Assembly: GCF_026410385.1 (NCBI RefSeq)
Contig: NZ_JAPMLT010000001.1
Location: forward strand, 434,001-498,000
DNA from: Tumebacillus lacus
GTDB lineage: Bacteria; Bacillota; Bacilli; Tumebacillales; Tumebacillaceae
Direction of reading: 5' to 3'
DNA: 64,000 nucleotides
A program made the position numbers and the translations under genes. Of the stretch, positions 26,801 to 35,119 are shown piece by piece. Position 1 is the first letter of the stretch. The number at the start of each line of letters is the position of its first letter. The notes below the pieces were generated by a model. It was not told the origin of the DNA. It made no database searches and was given only the letters and a program-made list of their open reading frames with translations.

Positions 26801-29104
26801 AGGAGCTGCATCCTCGACTGTAAAATCGAGCGCTCCTGGCTCGTGAAGGCGCTGAACCGGCTCGCCGTCAATCAGCGGGAAGGACGTGCGCAACGCGGCG
26901 TGACGTTTGACAAGGATGTCAAAAGAAGCGCGCAACGCCTCGACTTCCAGCTCCCCGCTCCAACGTGCAGCGCGGGCGATGTGATAGGCCGCGCTGTCCG
27001 GTGCGACTCGTTGCAAGAACCAGAGCGAGCGTTGACCGTACGAGAGCGGCGCATCGCCGGTCGTTTCGCATGAAGACGGTCGTTCCACCCGCTCAACGCC
27101 CGCCGTCGTTCCCGAATCGGCGATCACTCGTGCCAAATCGGCGAGCGAAAGTCCGTCCAGCAGTTGGGCGAACGGGATGTCGACTCCAAACTGCGCCTCG
27201 ACTTCATTTTTCAGCTCGACCGCCATCAGCGAGTCCAGCCCGTAGGCTTGGAGCGGGGTGTCAAACTGAATCTGCGCAGAGGGCACTTTTAAAATCTGAG
27301 CCGTTCGCTCCAGCAAAACGTCCGCCTGATGCAGGGATTGCGAAGCCCCTCCTTCCTCCTCGACCGAAGTCGCTCCTCCGACCATGTCCCGATGCAACTC
27401 ATCCAAGCTGCCGTCGAGGAAGCGATCCCGGCAGGCATGCCGCTGGATTTTGCCGCTGGAGGTCTTGGGGATGCTCGCCGGTTTGATCAGCACGACGGCG
27501 TGCACCTGCAGCTCGTGCCGCTCCGACACCGCACGCCGGATCGCTTCCGCCACTTCGGCGAGGTTGCCTTTGCGGTACGCCCGCTCGACTTCCTGCACGA
27601 TCACCAGCCGCTCCTCCCCGCCCTCCTCGACGGCGACGGCGGCTCCCGTGTCCGGTCGCAACGCCGGGTGGCTCTGCTGGACGGTGTACTCGATATCCTG
27701 CGGGTAGTGGTTGCGGCCGCGGATGATGATCAGGTCTTTCAGCCGACCGGTGACATACAGCTCCCCGTCCAGCAGAAACCCAAGGTCACCCGTTCGCAGA
27801 TACGGCCCGGCTCCATTGTCGGTGCGAAACGCGCGGAACGTCTCCTCTGTCAGGCCCTCGCGCTGCCAATACCCTTTTGCGACGCTCGGCGACATCGCCC
27901 AGATCTCGCCGACCTGCCCCGTCGCCGCCTGCCTGCCGCTCGCCGGATCGATGATCTCGACGAGCTGGCTGTGCGAGCCGACGCGTCCGGACGAAACGAG
28001 CGTGCGGCCGCCGTCCTGCGCGACCGCTCGGCCTTCTGCCAACGCCGTCTCGTCAAACGTCCGCTCTGCGGGAGCTTGTCCCTTGCGGCCGCCTGTGACA
28101 AACAGCGTCCCTTCCGCCAGTCCGTAGCACGGATAAAACGCCTCCTTGCGAAACCCGCACGAAGCAAAATGCGCCGCAAACCGCTCCAGCGTCTGTGCCC
28201 GAATCGGCTCCGCTCCGGTAAACGCCGTGTCCCAGCGGCTGAGGTCCAGCCCGGCCATCTGATCGGGCGAGATCTTCTGCACACAGAGGTCGTACGCAAA
28301 GTTCGGCCCGCCGCTCACCGTCGCCCCGGTGCGCGAGATCGCCTGCAGCCAGCGCAACGGCTTGGTGATAAAGTCGACCGGGGCCATCAGCGTCATCGGG
28401 TAGCCGGTAAACAGCGGCTGCAAGATCCCGCCGATCAGCCCCATGTCGTGATACGGGGGCAGCCAGATCACCCCTTCGCTGTCAGCGCTCGTGCCAAATG
28501 CGCGTTCGATCAAGCCGAGGTTGTCGATCAAGTTGCCATGGCTGAGCATCACGCCTTTGGGCGTGCCGGTCGATCCGGACGTGTATTGGAGAAACGCCAG
28601 CGTCTCTTCCTCGACCTCCGGTGCCTGCCACGCCGCAGCCAACGCCTCCTCCTGCGCTTCATCCATCGCTTCAGTCGCCACCCATTGCAAGCGAGCCAGC
28701 CCGGCCGCGTCGGCAAACCGCCGCTCGATCCCGGTCCGGATCTCGGCCGTTGTCAACGCCAGCGTCGCCTCGCAGTCGTCGACGACCGCCAACAGCCGGT
28801 CCAAGTTGCCGTTGAGCCTCGGCGGATAGGCCGGCACGGCCAGCACCCCGGCATACAGACAGCCAAAAAAGGCAACCAGATAGTCGATCCCCGGCGGATA
28901 CAAAAGCAACGCCCGCTCCCCCGGCATCGCCCGCTGTTGCAGCAACGCCGCTATCGCACGTGCGCGCCGATCCACGTCGGCGTATGTCAAGTGCCGTTCC
29001 TCTTCTTCACTCCAACAGGTATACGCTCTGCGGTCCGGCTGTTCGAACGCCCGTTCCCGCAACAGCTCAAGCAACGTCCTCGAAGCTGTTGATGGCACAA
29101 ACAT
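23801..29104 (-). CDS. FAAL-ACP-C-A-T lipo-initiation NRPS
   Basis: About 1767 residues. Order: fatty-acyl-AMP ligase (1-575; Y-T-S-G-S-T-G-T-P-K-G, and the long-chain-type W-L-P-P-Y-H-D-M-G region), ACP (Ser625 in G-L-D-S-L), a C domain (about 690-1130) with H-H-I-I-A-D-F, A (about 1160-1650), T (Ser about 1695). FAAL activates a fatty acid as acyl-AMP and loads it on the ACP; the C domain then N-acylates the first amino acid. The A pocket reads D-A-F-F-L-G-A-T-F-(K), closest to branched aliphatic codes (Ile/Val). A GTG at 29116 sits inside the GGAGGTGG ribosome-binding site, so I take ATG at 29104, 9 nt downstream of that site. This is the first gene of the operon. Confidence 0.94.
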   Translation of the reverse strand: MFVPSTASRTLLELLRERAFEQPDRRAYTCWSEEEERHLTYADVDRRARAIAALLQQRAMPGERALLLYPPGIDYLVAFFGCLYAGVLAVPAYPPRLNGNLDRLLAVVDDCEATLALTTAEIRTGIERRFADAAGLARLQWVATEAMDEAQEEALAAAWQAPEVEEETLAFLQYTSGSTGTPKGVMLSHGNLIDNLGLIERAFGTSADSEGVIWLPPYHDMGLIGGILQPLFTGYPMTLMAPVDFITKPLRWLQAISRTGATVSGGPNFAYDLCVQKISPDQMAGLDLSRWDTAFTGAEPIRAQTLERFAAHFASCGFRKEAFYPCYGLAEGTLFVTGGRKGQAPAERTFDETALAEGRAVAQDGGRTLVSSGRVGSHSQLVEIIDPASGRQAATGQVGEIWAMSPSVAKGYWQREGLTEETFRAFRTDNGAGPYLRTGDLGFLLDGELYVTGRLKDLIIIRGRNHYPQDIEYTVQQSHPALRPDTGAAVAVEEGGEERLVIVQEVERAYRKGNLAEVAEAIRRAVSERHELQVHAVVLIKPASIPKTSSGKIQRHACRDRFLDGSLDELHRDMVGGATSVEEEGGASQSLHQADVLLERTAQILKVPSAQIQFDTPLQAYGLDSLMAVELKNEVEAQFGVDIPFAQLLDGLSLADLARVIADSGTTAGVERVERPSSCETTGDAPLSYGQRSLWFLQRVAPDSAAYHIARAARWSGELEVEALRASFDILVKRHAALRTSFPLIDGEPVQRLHEPGALDFTVEDAAPWSEEQLRARLLEESHRPFDLEKGPLLRLRVYRRAAGEHLLLLTVHHIIADFWSLGLLVQELQTIYPAVRDERPYELPRTTTTTLDHARAQEALLSGPLGDRLWSYWQKQLSGALPVLQLPTDRPRPPIQTYRGAAESFRLDGALTERLKQLAQSQGTTLFTLLLAAYQVLLHRYTGQDDLLVGSPTVGRRAGDAHVFGYFVNPVVLRARFDRGETFSDFLARTKQTVLDALDHQDDPFARLVERLQPQRDLSYPPLLQAMFVLQRSHALDDAGLSAFALGEDEAQLAGALPLTAYRLEQRAAQFDLTLSAAESAGGLIASFEYNTDLFDSSTIERMGEQFQILVQGIAQTPDAQVADLPLLSETERHRLLHGWNDTVRDYPRDRTVHSLFAEQAARTPDATALVFGEQTLTYAALNRRANQLAHRLRRQGIEPGQFVAVSLERSLELIVGILGILKAGAVYVPVDASYPDERIEYMLADAAAPLLLTQQSLRGRFAGQRADVLCLDSDWKWIAEESETDLPCERTADSLAYVIYTSGSTGQPKGTCIPHRGIVRLVRNNPFVDFASDDVYLQFSPISFDAATFEIWGSLLNGGRLAIFPPQQLTAEELVRQLTLHRVTTIFCTTTLFNQLVEHHLDGLHTLRHLLIGGEAMSAAPVKKARQALPNCRIANAYGPTESTTFASIQTVPEPEQIGTSVPIGHPIANTQLYILDGRLQPVPVGVPGELYIGGDGLATGYLNRPELTAERFIENPFPDTPGTRLYKTGDLVRRLPDGAVDYLGRLDHQVKIRGFRIELGEIESALEAHPSLAASAVLCREDQPGDKRIVAYYVPAAGQQASGGLLRTYLKEHLPEYMIPSAFVELEALPLSPSGKVDRKALPQPAGLRDLETAYVAPKTELERGIVSVWQEVLGVDRVGLHDNFFDLGGHSMSVVTAHSKIQQVTGREFTVVEMFRHPTVAALTAYLGAEAPAKKDLGQVQDLARQKRDALNRQKQLRKDRRK

Positions 29105-29414
29105 AAAACTTTCCACCTCCAGGAAAATTTTCTAACTGAATTTTTTCAAACCCTTTACATAAAAATAATACGAATGATCACTTCATAGATTCTCGTTTCT
29201 AAAAATCATGATTATTTAAATCTTTTTATCAGTATAGTATCTGTACCTTACAGAAATCTAGTGGCAAAAGGATTATTCCTTTAAGATTATCCGCATTATT
29301 CATCATTATCGGTCAATTTTCGCGGGCACAAAGGTTCCTTTCACTTTTGAAAAAGGAGTTCACACCCTACAACACGAATGAAACGGATAGAAAAAAGATC
29401 CAGGAGGTTCGCCC
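29105..29414. promoter_or_regulatory. Divergent control region of the assembly line
   Basis: 310 nt, far AT-richer than its surroundings, between the FAAL-NRPS gene (minus) and the epimerase gene (plus). On the minus strand TTGACC (29311-29316) could pair with GATAAT (29286-29291) at a long 19-nt spacing. It also holds an inverted repeat AAAGGA-TTAT-TCCTTT (29267-29282), ATTATC/ATTATT direct repeats (29272-29310) and a palindrome AATCATGATT (29204-29213). I see no ORF, tRNA, riboswitch or clear terminator in it. Confidence 0.55.
29286..29310. repeat. Three helically phased ATTAT(C/T) direct repeats
   Basis: ATTATC at 29286, ATTATT at 29295 and ATTATC at 29305 start 9 and 10 nt apart, about one helical turn. 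A fourth ATTATT lies at 29272. Such spacing suits a regulator binding one face of the DNA. The array overlaps the candidate promoter of the NRPS operon. Confidence 0.5.
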
Positions 29415-30428
29415 ATGAAAATCCTCATTCTCGGCGGTACGATGTTTGTCGGCCGTCATCTCGTCGAAGCGGCCTTGGCACGCGGACACCAAGTCACCCT
29501 GTTCAATCGCGGTAAGAGCGGCAGCGGCCTGTTTCCGCAGGCGGAGCATCTGCGCGGCGACCGCGACGGCGACCTGAGCGCGTTGCAAGGGCGCGAGTGG
29601 GATGCGGTGATCGACGTCAGCGCCTACTTCCCCCGCATTGCCGAAGCGACGGCGGAACTGCTCCGCGGCGCGGTCGGTCACTATACGTTTATCTCCACGG
29701 TCGCGGTGTACGGCGGTTTTCTCGACCGGGACCTCGACGAAGACGCGCCCCTCGCCCCGCTGCCGGAGGGGATCGGGGAAGAGCGCAACCTGCGCGCCTA
29801 CGGACCGCTCAAAGTCGCCTGTGAACGCGTGATCGAAGAGCATTTCCCCGGTCGCACGCTGGTGCTGCGCCCCGGCATCCTTGTGGGCCCGCACGACTAC
29901 ACCGACCGCCTGCCCGCCTGGCCGCGCCGGATCGCCCAAGGCGGCGAGGTGCTCGCCCCCGGTCGACCGGACCGCCGCGTGCAGTTTATCGACGCCCGCG
30001 ACCTCGCCTCGTTTGCGATTCGCATGATCGAACGCCAGCAGGCGGGCATCTACAACGTCAGCGGCCCGGCCGAAGACCTCACGATGGCCGATTTCCTGCA
30101 GCTCTGCACAGCGGTCACCGGCGGCGACGCAACGTTCACATGGGTCGACGAGGCGTTTTTGCAAGAGCAGATGTTTGAAAAGATGGGCCTCTCGCCGATC
30201 AACTCCCTCCTGCTCGTCCCGGAGGACACCAACTACTACAACACCATTTCTTCGCAAAAAGCACTGGATCAAGGTCTCACCCTGCGCCCGCTGGCAGAGA
30301 CGCTGCGTGACACGTATGCCTGGGATCGCGAAGTGAGCGAGCGGATGATGACGTCCGGTCTGACCCCCGAGCAAGAGCGCCACCTGTTCGATCTCTACGC
30401 CCAACAAAAAAAGCATCCGACCGCATAG
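29415..30428 (+). CDS. NAD-dependent epimerase/dehydratase (extended SDR)
   Basis: 337 residues. The N-terminal Rossmann fingerprint is I-L-G-G-T-M-F-V-G-R-H-L, and the SDR active site appears as Thr/Ser in F-I-S-T-V-A-V-Y with Y-G-P-L-K (YxxxK). Family members act on nucleotide sugars or related carbonyl compounds; the substrate here cannot be told. ATG at 29415 has an ideal CAGGAGG site. It is divergent from the NRPS/PKS operon and shares its control region, so it could be a tailoring enzyme, but nothing in the protein proves that. It ends in a bidirectional terminator that overlaps its last codons. Confidence 0.85.
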   Translation: MKILILGGTMFVGRHLVEAALARGHQVTLFNRGKSGSGLFPQAEHLRGDRDGDLSALQGREWDAVIDVSAYFPRIAEATAELLRGAVGHYTFISTVAVYGGFLDRDLDEDAPLAPLPEGIGEERNLRAYGPLKVACERVIEEHFPGRTLVLRPGILVGPHDYTDRLPAWPRRIAQGGEVLAPGRPDRRVQFIDARDLASFAIRMIERQQAGIYNVSGPAEDLTMADFLQLCTAVTGGDATFTWVDEAFLQEQMFEKMGLSPINSLLLVPEDTNYYNTISSQKALDQGLTLRPLAETLRDTYAWDREVSERMMTSGLTPEQERHLFDLYAQQKKHPTA

Positions 30429-30443
30429 GTTCGGATGCTTTTT
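30408..30443. terminator. Bidirectional terminator between epimerase and kinase genes
   Basis: A perfect 13-bp stem (30408-30420 with 30431-30443) has A and T runs on its two sides. It serves the plus-strand epimerase gene, whose stop codon lies in the loop, and the minus-strand kinase gene ending at 30466. Confidence 0.88.
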
Positions 30444-30465
30444 CTTGTTTCCAGTTTCTTATTTC

Positions 30466-32700
30466 TTATTTCAACTTTCGGTCAATCGGCAACACGACAT
30501 CGACCGTCGTTCCGACGTTGACTTGCGAGGAGACACTGAGTTCGCCTTTGTGCTCGTTGATGATCTTGTAGGAGATCATCAGACCGAGGCCCGTTCCCTT
30601 CTCTTTGGTGGTGTAGAACGGCTCGCCGAGCTTTGGGATGCGCTCGTCCGGGATGCCGACGCCTTCGTCGACAAAGCGGATCAACACGCGGTCCTCGTCG
30701 GCACGCAGGACGAAGATCGTGATCTGGCCACCGTCCGGCATGGCTTCGAGCGCGTTTTTCAGGACGTTGATGAACACCTGTTTGAGCTGATTTTCTTCGC
30801 ACTCGATAGACGGGATGTCCGCATCGGCCGTCAGCAGGATCTGGACGTTGTTCATGATCGCCTGCGTTTCGACGATGGCGATGATGTTTTGCAGCAGGTG
30901 GAGCAGATTTTTTTGCTGGTAGTTTACCGCCTGCGGTTTGGCCAGCACAAGAAACTCGTGGATGATCAATTCGATCCGGTCCAGTTCGGAGAGCATGATC
31001 TCCACGTACTCTTTTTTTGCCCCTTCGCTTTTGGCGATCAATTGGACAAACCCTTTGATCGCCGTCAGCGGATTGCGTATCTCGTGGGCGACTCCTGCGG
31101 CGAGCTGGCCGACGACGGCGAGCTTGTCCGATTTGCGGAGCAACTCTTCCGTCTTTTTGCTCTCGGTGACGTCACGGGCAATCAGGTAAAATCCGACGAT
31201 CCGCTCGCTGACGACGATCGGCACGCTTTTGATATTGACCTCGATCTGATGCCCGTCTTTTTGCAGGAGGAACAGTTCAAAAGAGCGCCACTCCCCTTTT
31301 TTCACTTCTTCCATCTGCGCAACAGCCTTGTGCATTTCCTTTTCGGCGACAAAGTCCAGGAACGAGCGGCCGCGCACTTCTTCTGCGAGGTAGCCGGTGA
31401 TCTTTTGCGCCATCGGGTTGATGTTCAGGCAGGTCGCGTTCAGATCGAGCGAGAAGATCGCCGATGAGTTGTGTTCAAACAGCGACCGCAGCTCTTCGGT
31501 GTAGACCTGCAAGTTTTGTGACATCGCATTGATGCCGTTTGCCAGCTGGCCCAATTCATCCTGAGAGTCGAGCGGGATGCGGACTTCCAGATGGCCTTTC
31601 GCCATCTCGTCGACTTTGCGCAGGATGAGCTGCACGGGACGGACCGTGTATCCGGCGATGAACGAACTGCCAAAAAAGACGAACAGGATCAGTCCGATGG
31701 AGATCAACGTGTTGGTCAGCAGCTGACGGTTCAGCACGTCTTGGATCACTTGATAATCGGTGACCAACCCGATCACGTACGGGCGAACGGCTTCCACCGG
31801 CACGAACGTTTTCAGGACGGTGCTGCCGTTCAACTCCGCTTTATAGGAGACGATTTCCCGGCTTCTGGCCGCCTTGCGGACCGAGTCGACGTCGCGCTCC
31901 TCCTGTGCGTAGGTATAGTCGCCAAATCGAATCGGGCGATTTTCCAAGTCGATGTACTCGTTGCCGTCCAGTTTGGTGACGATCGGTTCCTCGCCGAATG
32001 CGGTGGGATTGAACGCGGTGATCTCCAGCAGGGAGGGGCGTTTGAGCACCGTCTCCTCGACGATGGCTTTCGGTCCGGTGCTCTCCTCGAAGCGCTTGAA
32101 TTGGTAGATGTCCCGGAAGTACGGGTCGATGATGTAGTTGGTTGTGCCGTCGTAGTAATAGCCCCATTTGTCGATATGATCGGGGTCGGAGGACGACACG
32201 CCGATGGGACCGGACCAAAAGTGCGGCAGTTTTTGCCCCTCGGGGATCGTCACATGGCCTTGGTCCAACAGTTGGTTGAAGGCGGTGTACCAATATCCCC
32301 ATTCCTTGGTGCTGAGATTGACCTCATGCGGATCGGATGATTTGACTCCGACGATGTCGTCGCCGATTCGCTGGAACAAGGTGATATGCGAGACGCCGAG
32401 TTGCTCGGCCAACCGGGACAACTGTTCGTTGGTGACGCCCGCCGCGTCTTTGTCGAGCGAGTTCAGCGCGGCGATGGCTGCGAGGCGCAGTTGTTCGCCG
32501 AGCAGATCCTCGGCGTACTGCTGACTGAGTTCGGAATGTTCGACGGCGACGCGGATCTCATCGGCGGTCGCTTCCATCTGTTTGATCTGGTCATTGACCA
32601 GCATCTCGCTGGTCGACACGTAATGCAACGTGCTGTTTATCAATAAGATCGAGGAGATGATGATCGAGAAAATGATCGCCAGTTTCCTTTTAATAGACAA
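30466..32700 (-). CDS. Orphan membrane sensor histidine kinase (HAMP-PAS-HisKA)
   Basis: About 744 residues. A first membrane segment (about 6-25) precedes an extracytoplasmic sensor of about 270 residues. Then come a second membrane segment, HAMP, PAS (about 395-520), HisKA with phospho-acceptor His539 in H-E-I-R-N-P-L-T-A-I-K-G-F, and HATPase (N-x-x-x-N, D-E-G-V-G-I-P, G-T-G-L-G-L). The H-box is that of Bacillus sporulation kinases, and no response-regulator gene is adjacent, so a Spo0F/Spo0A phosphorelay input is plausible. The frame is open to 32907, but TTG at 32700 has GAGGAGGT about 10 nt upstream and gives a compact N-terminus starting S-I-K-R-K-L-A-I-I-F. The signal sensed is unknown. 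Confidence 0.9.
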   Translation of the reverse strand: MSIKRKLAIIFSIIISSILLINSTLHYVSTSEMLVNDQIKQMEATADEIRVAVEHSELSQQYAEDLLGEQLRLAAIAALNSLDKDAAGVTNEQLSRLAEQLGVSHITLFQRIGDDIVGVKSSDPHEVNLSTKEWGYWYTAFNQLLDQGHVTIPEGQKLPHFWSGPIGVSSSDPDHIDKWGYYYDGTTNYIIDPYFRDIYQFKRFEESTGPKAIVEETVLKRPSLLEITAFNPTAFGEEPIVTKLDGNEYIDLENRPIRFGDYTYAQEERDVDSVRKAARSREIVSYKAELNGSTVLKTFVPVEAVRPYVIGLVTDYQVIQDVLNRQLLTNTLISIGLILFVFFGSSFIAGYTVRPVQLILRKVDEMAKGHLEVRIPLDSQDELGQLANGINAMSQNLQVYTEELRSLFEHNSSAIFSLDLNATCLNINPMAQKITGYLAEEVRGRSFLDFVAEKEMHKAVAQMEEVKKGEWRSFELFLLQKDGHQIEVNIKSVPIVVSERIVGFYLIARDVTESKKTEELLRKSDKLAVVGQLAAGVAHEIRNPLTAIKGFVQLIAKSEGAKKEYVEIMLSELDRIELIIHEFLVLAKPQAVNYQQKNLLHLLQNIIAIVETQAIMNNVQILLTADADIPSIECEENQLKQVFINVLKNALEAMPDGGQITIFVLRADEDRVLIRFVDEGVGIPDERIPKLGEPFYTTKEKGTGLGLMISYKIINEHKGELSVSSQVNVGTTVDVVLPIDRKLK

Positions 32701-32844
32701 GAGTCGGGTACCTCCTCGCTTGCTAGAGATGGCTATACATCCAGAATACAGGAGTCGACTCTCTTCGACATTTTCCCCTTTGATTCCTGTCCCAACCTTC
32801 GAAAAAATATCTCGTCGAAGATTGGGGAAAAATAAGGTGAGGTA

Positions 32845-32853
32845 TGATACAAT
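32845..32853 (+). promoter_or_regulatory. Extended -10 promoter of zwf
   Basis: TG-A-TACAAT is an extended -10 element. A weak TTGGGG lies about 20 nt upstream at 32822. Transcription would start near 32860, which makes the in-frame ATG at 32844 untranscribed and supports the GTG start at 32892. Confidence 0.5.
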
Positions 32854-32891
32854 TGCCCATGGAAAAATCTGCGTGGATAGGAGTGCAATCC

Positions 32892-34442
32892 GTGTCTGCA
32901 CATACAACAGAACTCGATCCTTTCGTGCTTACCCTCTTTGGGGCGACGGGCGACTTGGCGAAGCGCAAGTTGTTCCCCGCTCTGTACGGGCTGTATCGCA
33001 ATTCGTTGCTCCCCGCACGTTTTGCCGTGATCGGGACAGGACGCCAACAATTGACTTCCGCGGAGTTCAGGCAGGCGGTCCGCGAGTCGGTCGAATCGTA
33101 CTCCCGGATGAAGATCGACAGCGAAGCAAACTGGGCTGCATTTGTCGAACGATTTGACTATCGGGCGGTGGATATCAAAAATTTGGACGCCTTCAGCGGC
33201 CTGCTCTCGCTGGTCGTGGACAAGGAGTCCCAGTTTGATCTGCCCGGCAACCGCATGTTCTATCTCTCCATCGCACCGGAGTTGTTCGGCCAGGTCTCGA
33301 CCAACCTGCGGGAAAGCGGCATGACGGAAAACAAAGGCTGGAAGCGGCTGGTGATCGAAAAGCCGTTCGGGCACGACTACCGGACGGCCGTCGAGCTCAA
33401 CGAGCAGATCAAGCAGACGTTCGCCGAAGAAGAGATCTATCGCATCGACCACTATCTCGGCAAGACGATGGTGCAAAACATCGAGGTGATCCGCTTTGCC
33501 AACTCGCTGTTCGAGCCGTTGTGGAACAACCTGCACATCGACAACATCCAGATCACAGCCAGCGAAACGGTCGGTGTCGAAGAGCGCGCTGCATACTATG
33601 AGTCGTCCGGTGCGCTGCGAGACATGGTGCAAAATCACCTTTTGCAGATGGTGATGATGGTCTGCATGGAGCCGCCTTCCCGCCTCGTCAATGAAGCGAT
33701 CCGTGACGAGAAGGTCAAAGTGCTGCGCTCGCTGCGCCGCTTCCAAGAGGACGAGGTGCACGCCAACATGGTGCGCGGTCAGTACGCGGCCGGTTCGATG
33801 CGCGGGCAGTCGGTGCCGGGCTACTCGGAGGAAAACGGGGTCTCGCCGCAGTCGTCGACCGAGACGTTTGTCGGCGGGCGGCTGTACATCGACAACTTCC
33901 GCTGGGCGGGCGTGCCGATCTTTATCCGCACGGGCAAACGACTGCCGGAGAAATCGACCGAGATCATCATCCAGTTTAAAACGATGCCCAAGCATATCTA
34001 TTTCAACAGAAAAGGCGATCTGCGCCCGAACCTGCTTGTGATCCGCGTCAACCCGTCGGAAGGCATCTCGCTCGTGCTCAATGCCAAGGGCAATTCGGCA
34101 GACGACATGCAGGTGCTGCCGATTGCGATGGACTATTGCAACAACTGCGAGTTTGACTCGCCGGAAGCGTACGAGACGCTGATCCATGACGCGATTCAAG
34201 GCGACTCCACGTTCTTCACCCGATGGGACGAAGTCGCGCTGGCTTGGAAATTTGTCGATCCGATCCGCCGAGCCTGGGACAAGGACGAGCACCCGATCCC
34301 CACCTACCCGGCCGGAACGTGGGGCCCGGAGCGACTGAATGACCTGCTGGCCGAGAGCGAAACGCACTGGTGGCGCGTCCAGTTGGAAGACGCTCAGGTC
34401 GTTCAAGCGAAGGAAGAGCGGATCGAAGTGCCGAGGAGGTAA
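32892..34442 (+). CDS. zwf: Glucose-6-phosphate 1-dehydrogenase
   Basis: 516 residues. It oxidises glucose-6-phosphate to 6-phosphogluconolactone with NADP, the entry step of the oxidative pentose phosphate pathway. The coenzyme motif is F-G-A-T-G-D-L-A-K-R-K-L at about 16-27, and the active-site signature R-I-D-H-Y-L-G-K starts at residue 184. ATG codons at 32844 and 32859 are possible starts. I choose GTG at 32892 because GGAGTG lies 6 nt upstream, the candidate promoter overlaps the earlier ATG, and the resulting N-terminus matches the family. The next gene starts 6 nt after the stop. Confidence 0.96.
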   Translation: MSAHTTELDPFVLTLFGATGDLAKRKLFPALYGLYRNSLLPARFAVIGTGRQQLTSAEFRQAVRESVESYSRMKIDSEANWAAFVERFDYRAVDIKNLDAFSGLLSLVVDKESQFDLPGNRMFYLSIAPELFGQVSTNLRESGMTENKGWKRLVIEKPFGHDYRTAVELNEQIKQTFAEEEIYRIDHYLGKTMVQNIEVIRFANSLFEPLWNNLHIDNIQITASETVGVEERAAYYESSGALRDMVQNHLLQMVMMVCMEPPSRLVNEAIRDEKVKVLRSLRRFQEDEVHANMVRGQYAAGSMRGQSVPGYSEENGVSPQSSTETFVGGRLYIDNFRWAGVPIFIRTGKRLPEKSTEIIIQFKTMPKHIYFNRKGDLRPNLLVIRVNPSEGISLVLNAKGNSADDMQVLPIAMDYCNNCEFDSPEAYETLIHDAIQGDSTFFTRWDEVALAWKFVDPIRRAWDKDEHPIPTYPAGTWGPERLNDLLAESETHWWRVQLEDAQVVQAKEERIEVPRR

Positions 34443-34448
34443 CGTCTG

Positions 34449-35078
34449 ATGTACAAGATTTATGATGTGTCGATGCCGATCTACGAGGGCATGCCCGTCT
34501 ATAAAATGAAGCCGGAGAAGCAACCGCAGATCCGCAACGTACAAAATTTTGACACGGCGACCGCCTACGAGTCCCGCATCGACATGGACATGCACTGCGG
34601 CACGCACGTCGATGCCCCGCTGCACATGGTGCCGGGCGGCGGCACGATGAAGGAATGGCCGATGGAACAGCTGACCGGCCCTTGCCGGGTGCTGGATTTG
34701 ACCCGTGTGGAAGCCGGTATTTCCCGTGCGGATCTGGAGACATACGGCCTCGAGAAAAACGAGTTTGTCGTGTTGAAGACGCGCAACTCGCTCAGCGAAG
34801 AGTGGGACCCGGACTTTGCCTATCTGGCCGAGGACGGTGCACGCTATCTCGCGGAGATCGGGGTGCGCGGCGTGGCAATCGACGCGCTGGGGATCGAACG
34901 GGCCCAAGCGGGTCATCCGACGCACAAGACGCTGTTTGCCGCCGGGATCGTGATCTATGAAGGGCTGCGTTTGGCAGAGGTGGCGGAAGGCCGCTATTTC
35001 TTTGTCGGTGCCCCGCTGAAGATCTTGGAGACGGAGGCCGCTCCTGCGCGCGTGCTGTTGATCGAAGGCATTTTGTAA
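34449..35078 (+). CDS. Cyclase/arylformamidase-family metal hydrolase
   Basis: 209 residues, typical of the cyclase family that includes kynurenine formamidase KynB. The metal-binding signature M-H-C-G-T-H-V-D-A-P-L-H sits at about residues 50-61. KynB hydrolyses N-formylkynurenine in tryptophan breakdown, but no other kynurenine genes are visible, so substrate is open. It begins 6 nt after zwf, whose last codons supply its AGGAGG site, so the two are one operon. A terminator follows directly. Confidence 0.85.
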   Translation: MYKIYDVSMPIYEGMPVYKMKPEKQPQIRNVQNFDTATAYESRIDMDMHCGTHVDAPLHMVPGGGTMKEWPMEQLTGPCRVLDLTRVEAGISRADLETYGLEKNEFVVLKTRNSLSEEWDPDFAYLAEDGARYLAEIGVRGVAIDALGIERAQAGHPTHKTLFAAGIVIYEGLRLAEVAEGRYFFVGAPLKILETEAAPARVLLIEGIL

Positions 35079-35079
35079 G

Positions 35080-35113
35080 AAAAAAAGACTCTGCCTCGGC
35101 AGGGTCTTTTTTT
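35080..35113 (+). terminator. Terminator of the zwf-cyclase operon
   Basis: A stem of about 14 bp (AAAAAGACTCTGCC / GGCAGGGTCTTTTT, two G-T-type mismatches tolerated) with a 2-4 nt loop and a T run. It also has an A run on the left, so it may serve the convergent GNAT gene. Confidence 0.85.
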
Positions 35114-35119
35114 GTGTTT

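Noticed and set aside
29105-29414. Riboswitch or small RNA in the NRPS control region
   Set aside because: No terminator/antiterminator pair or known aptamer pattern is visible; only short repeats are seen.
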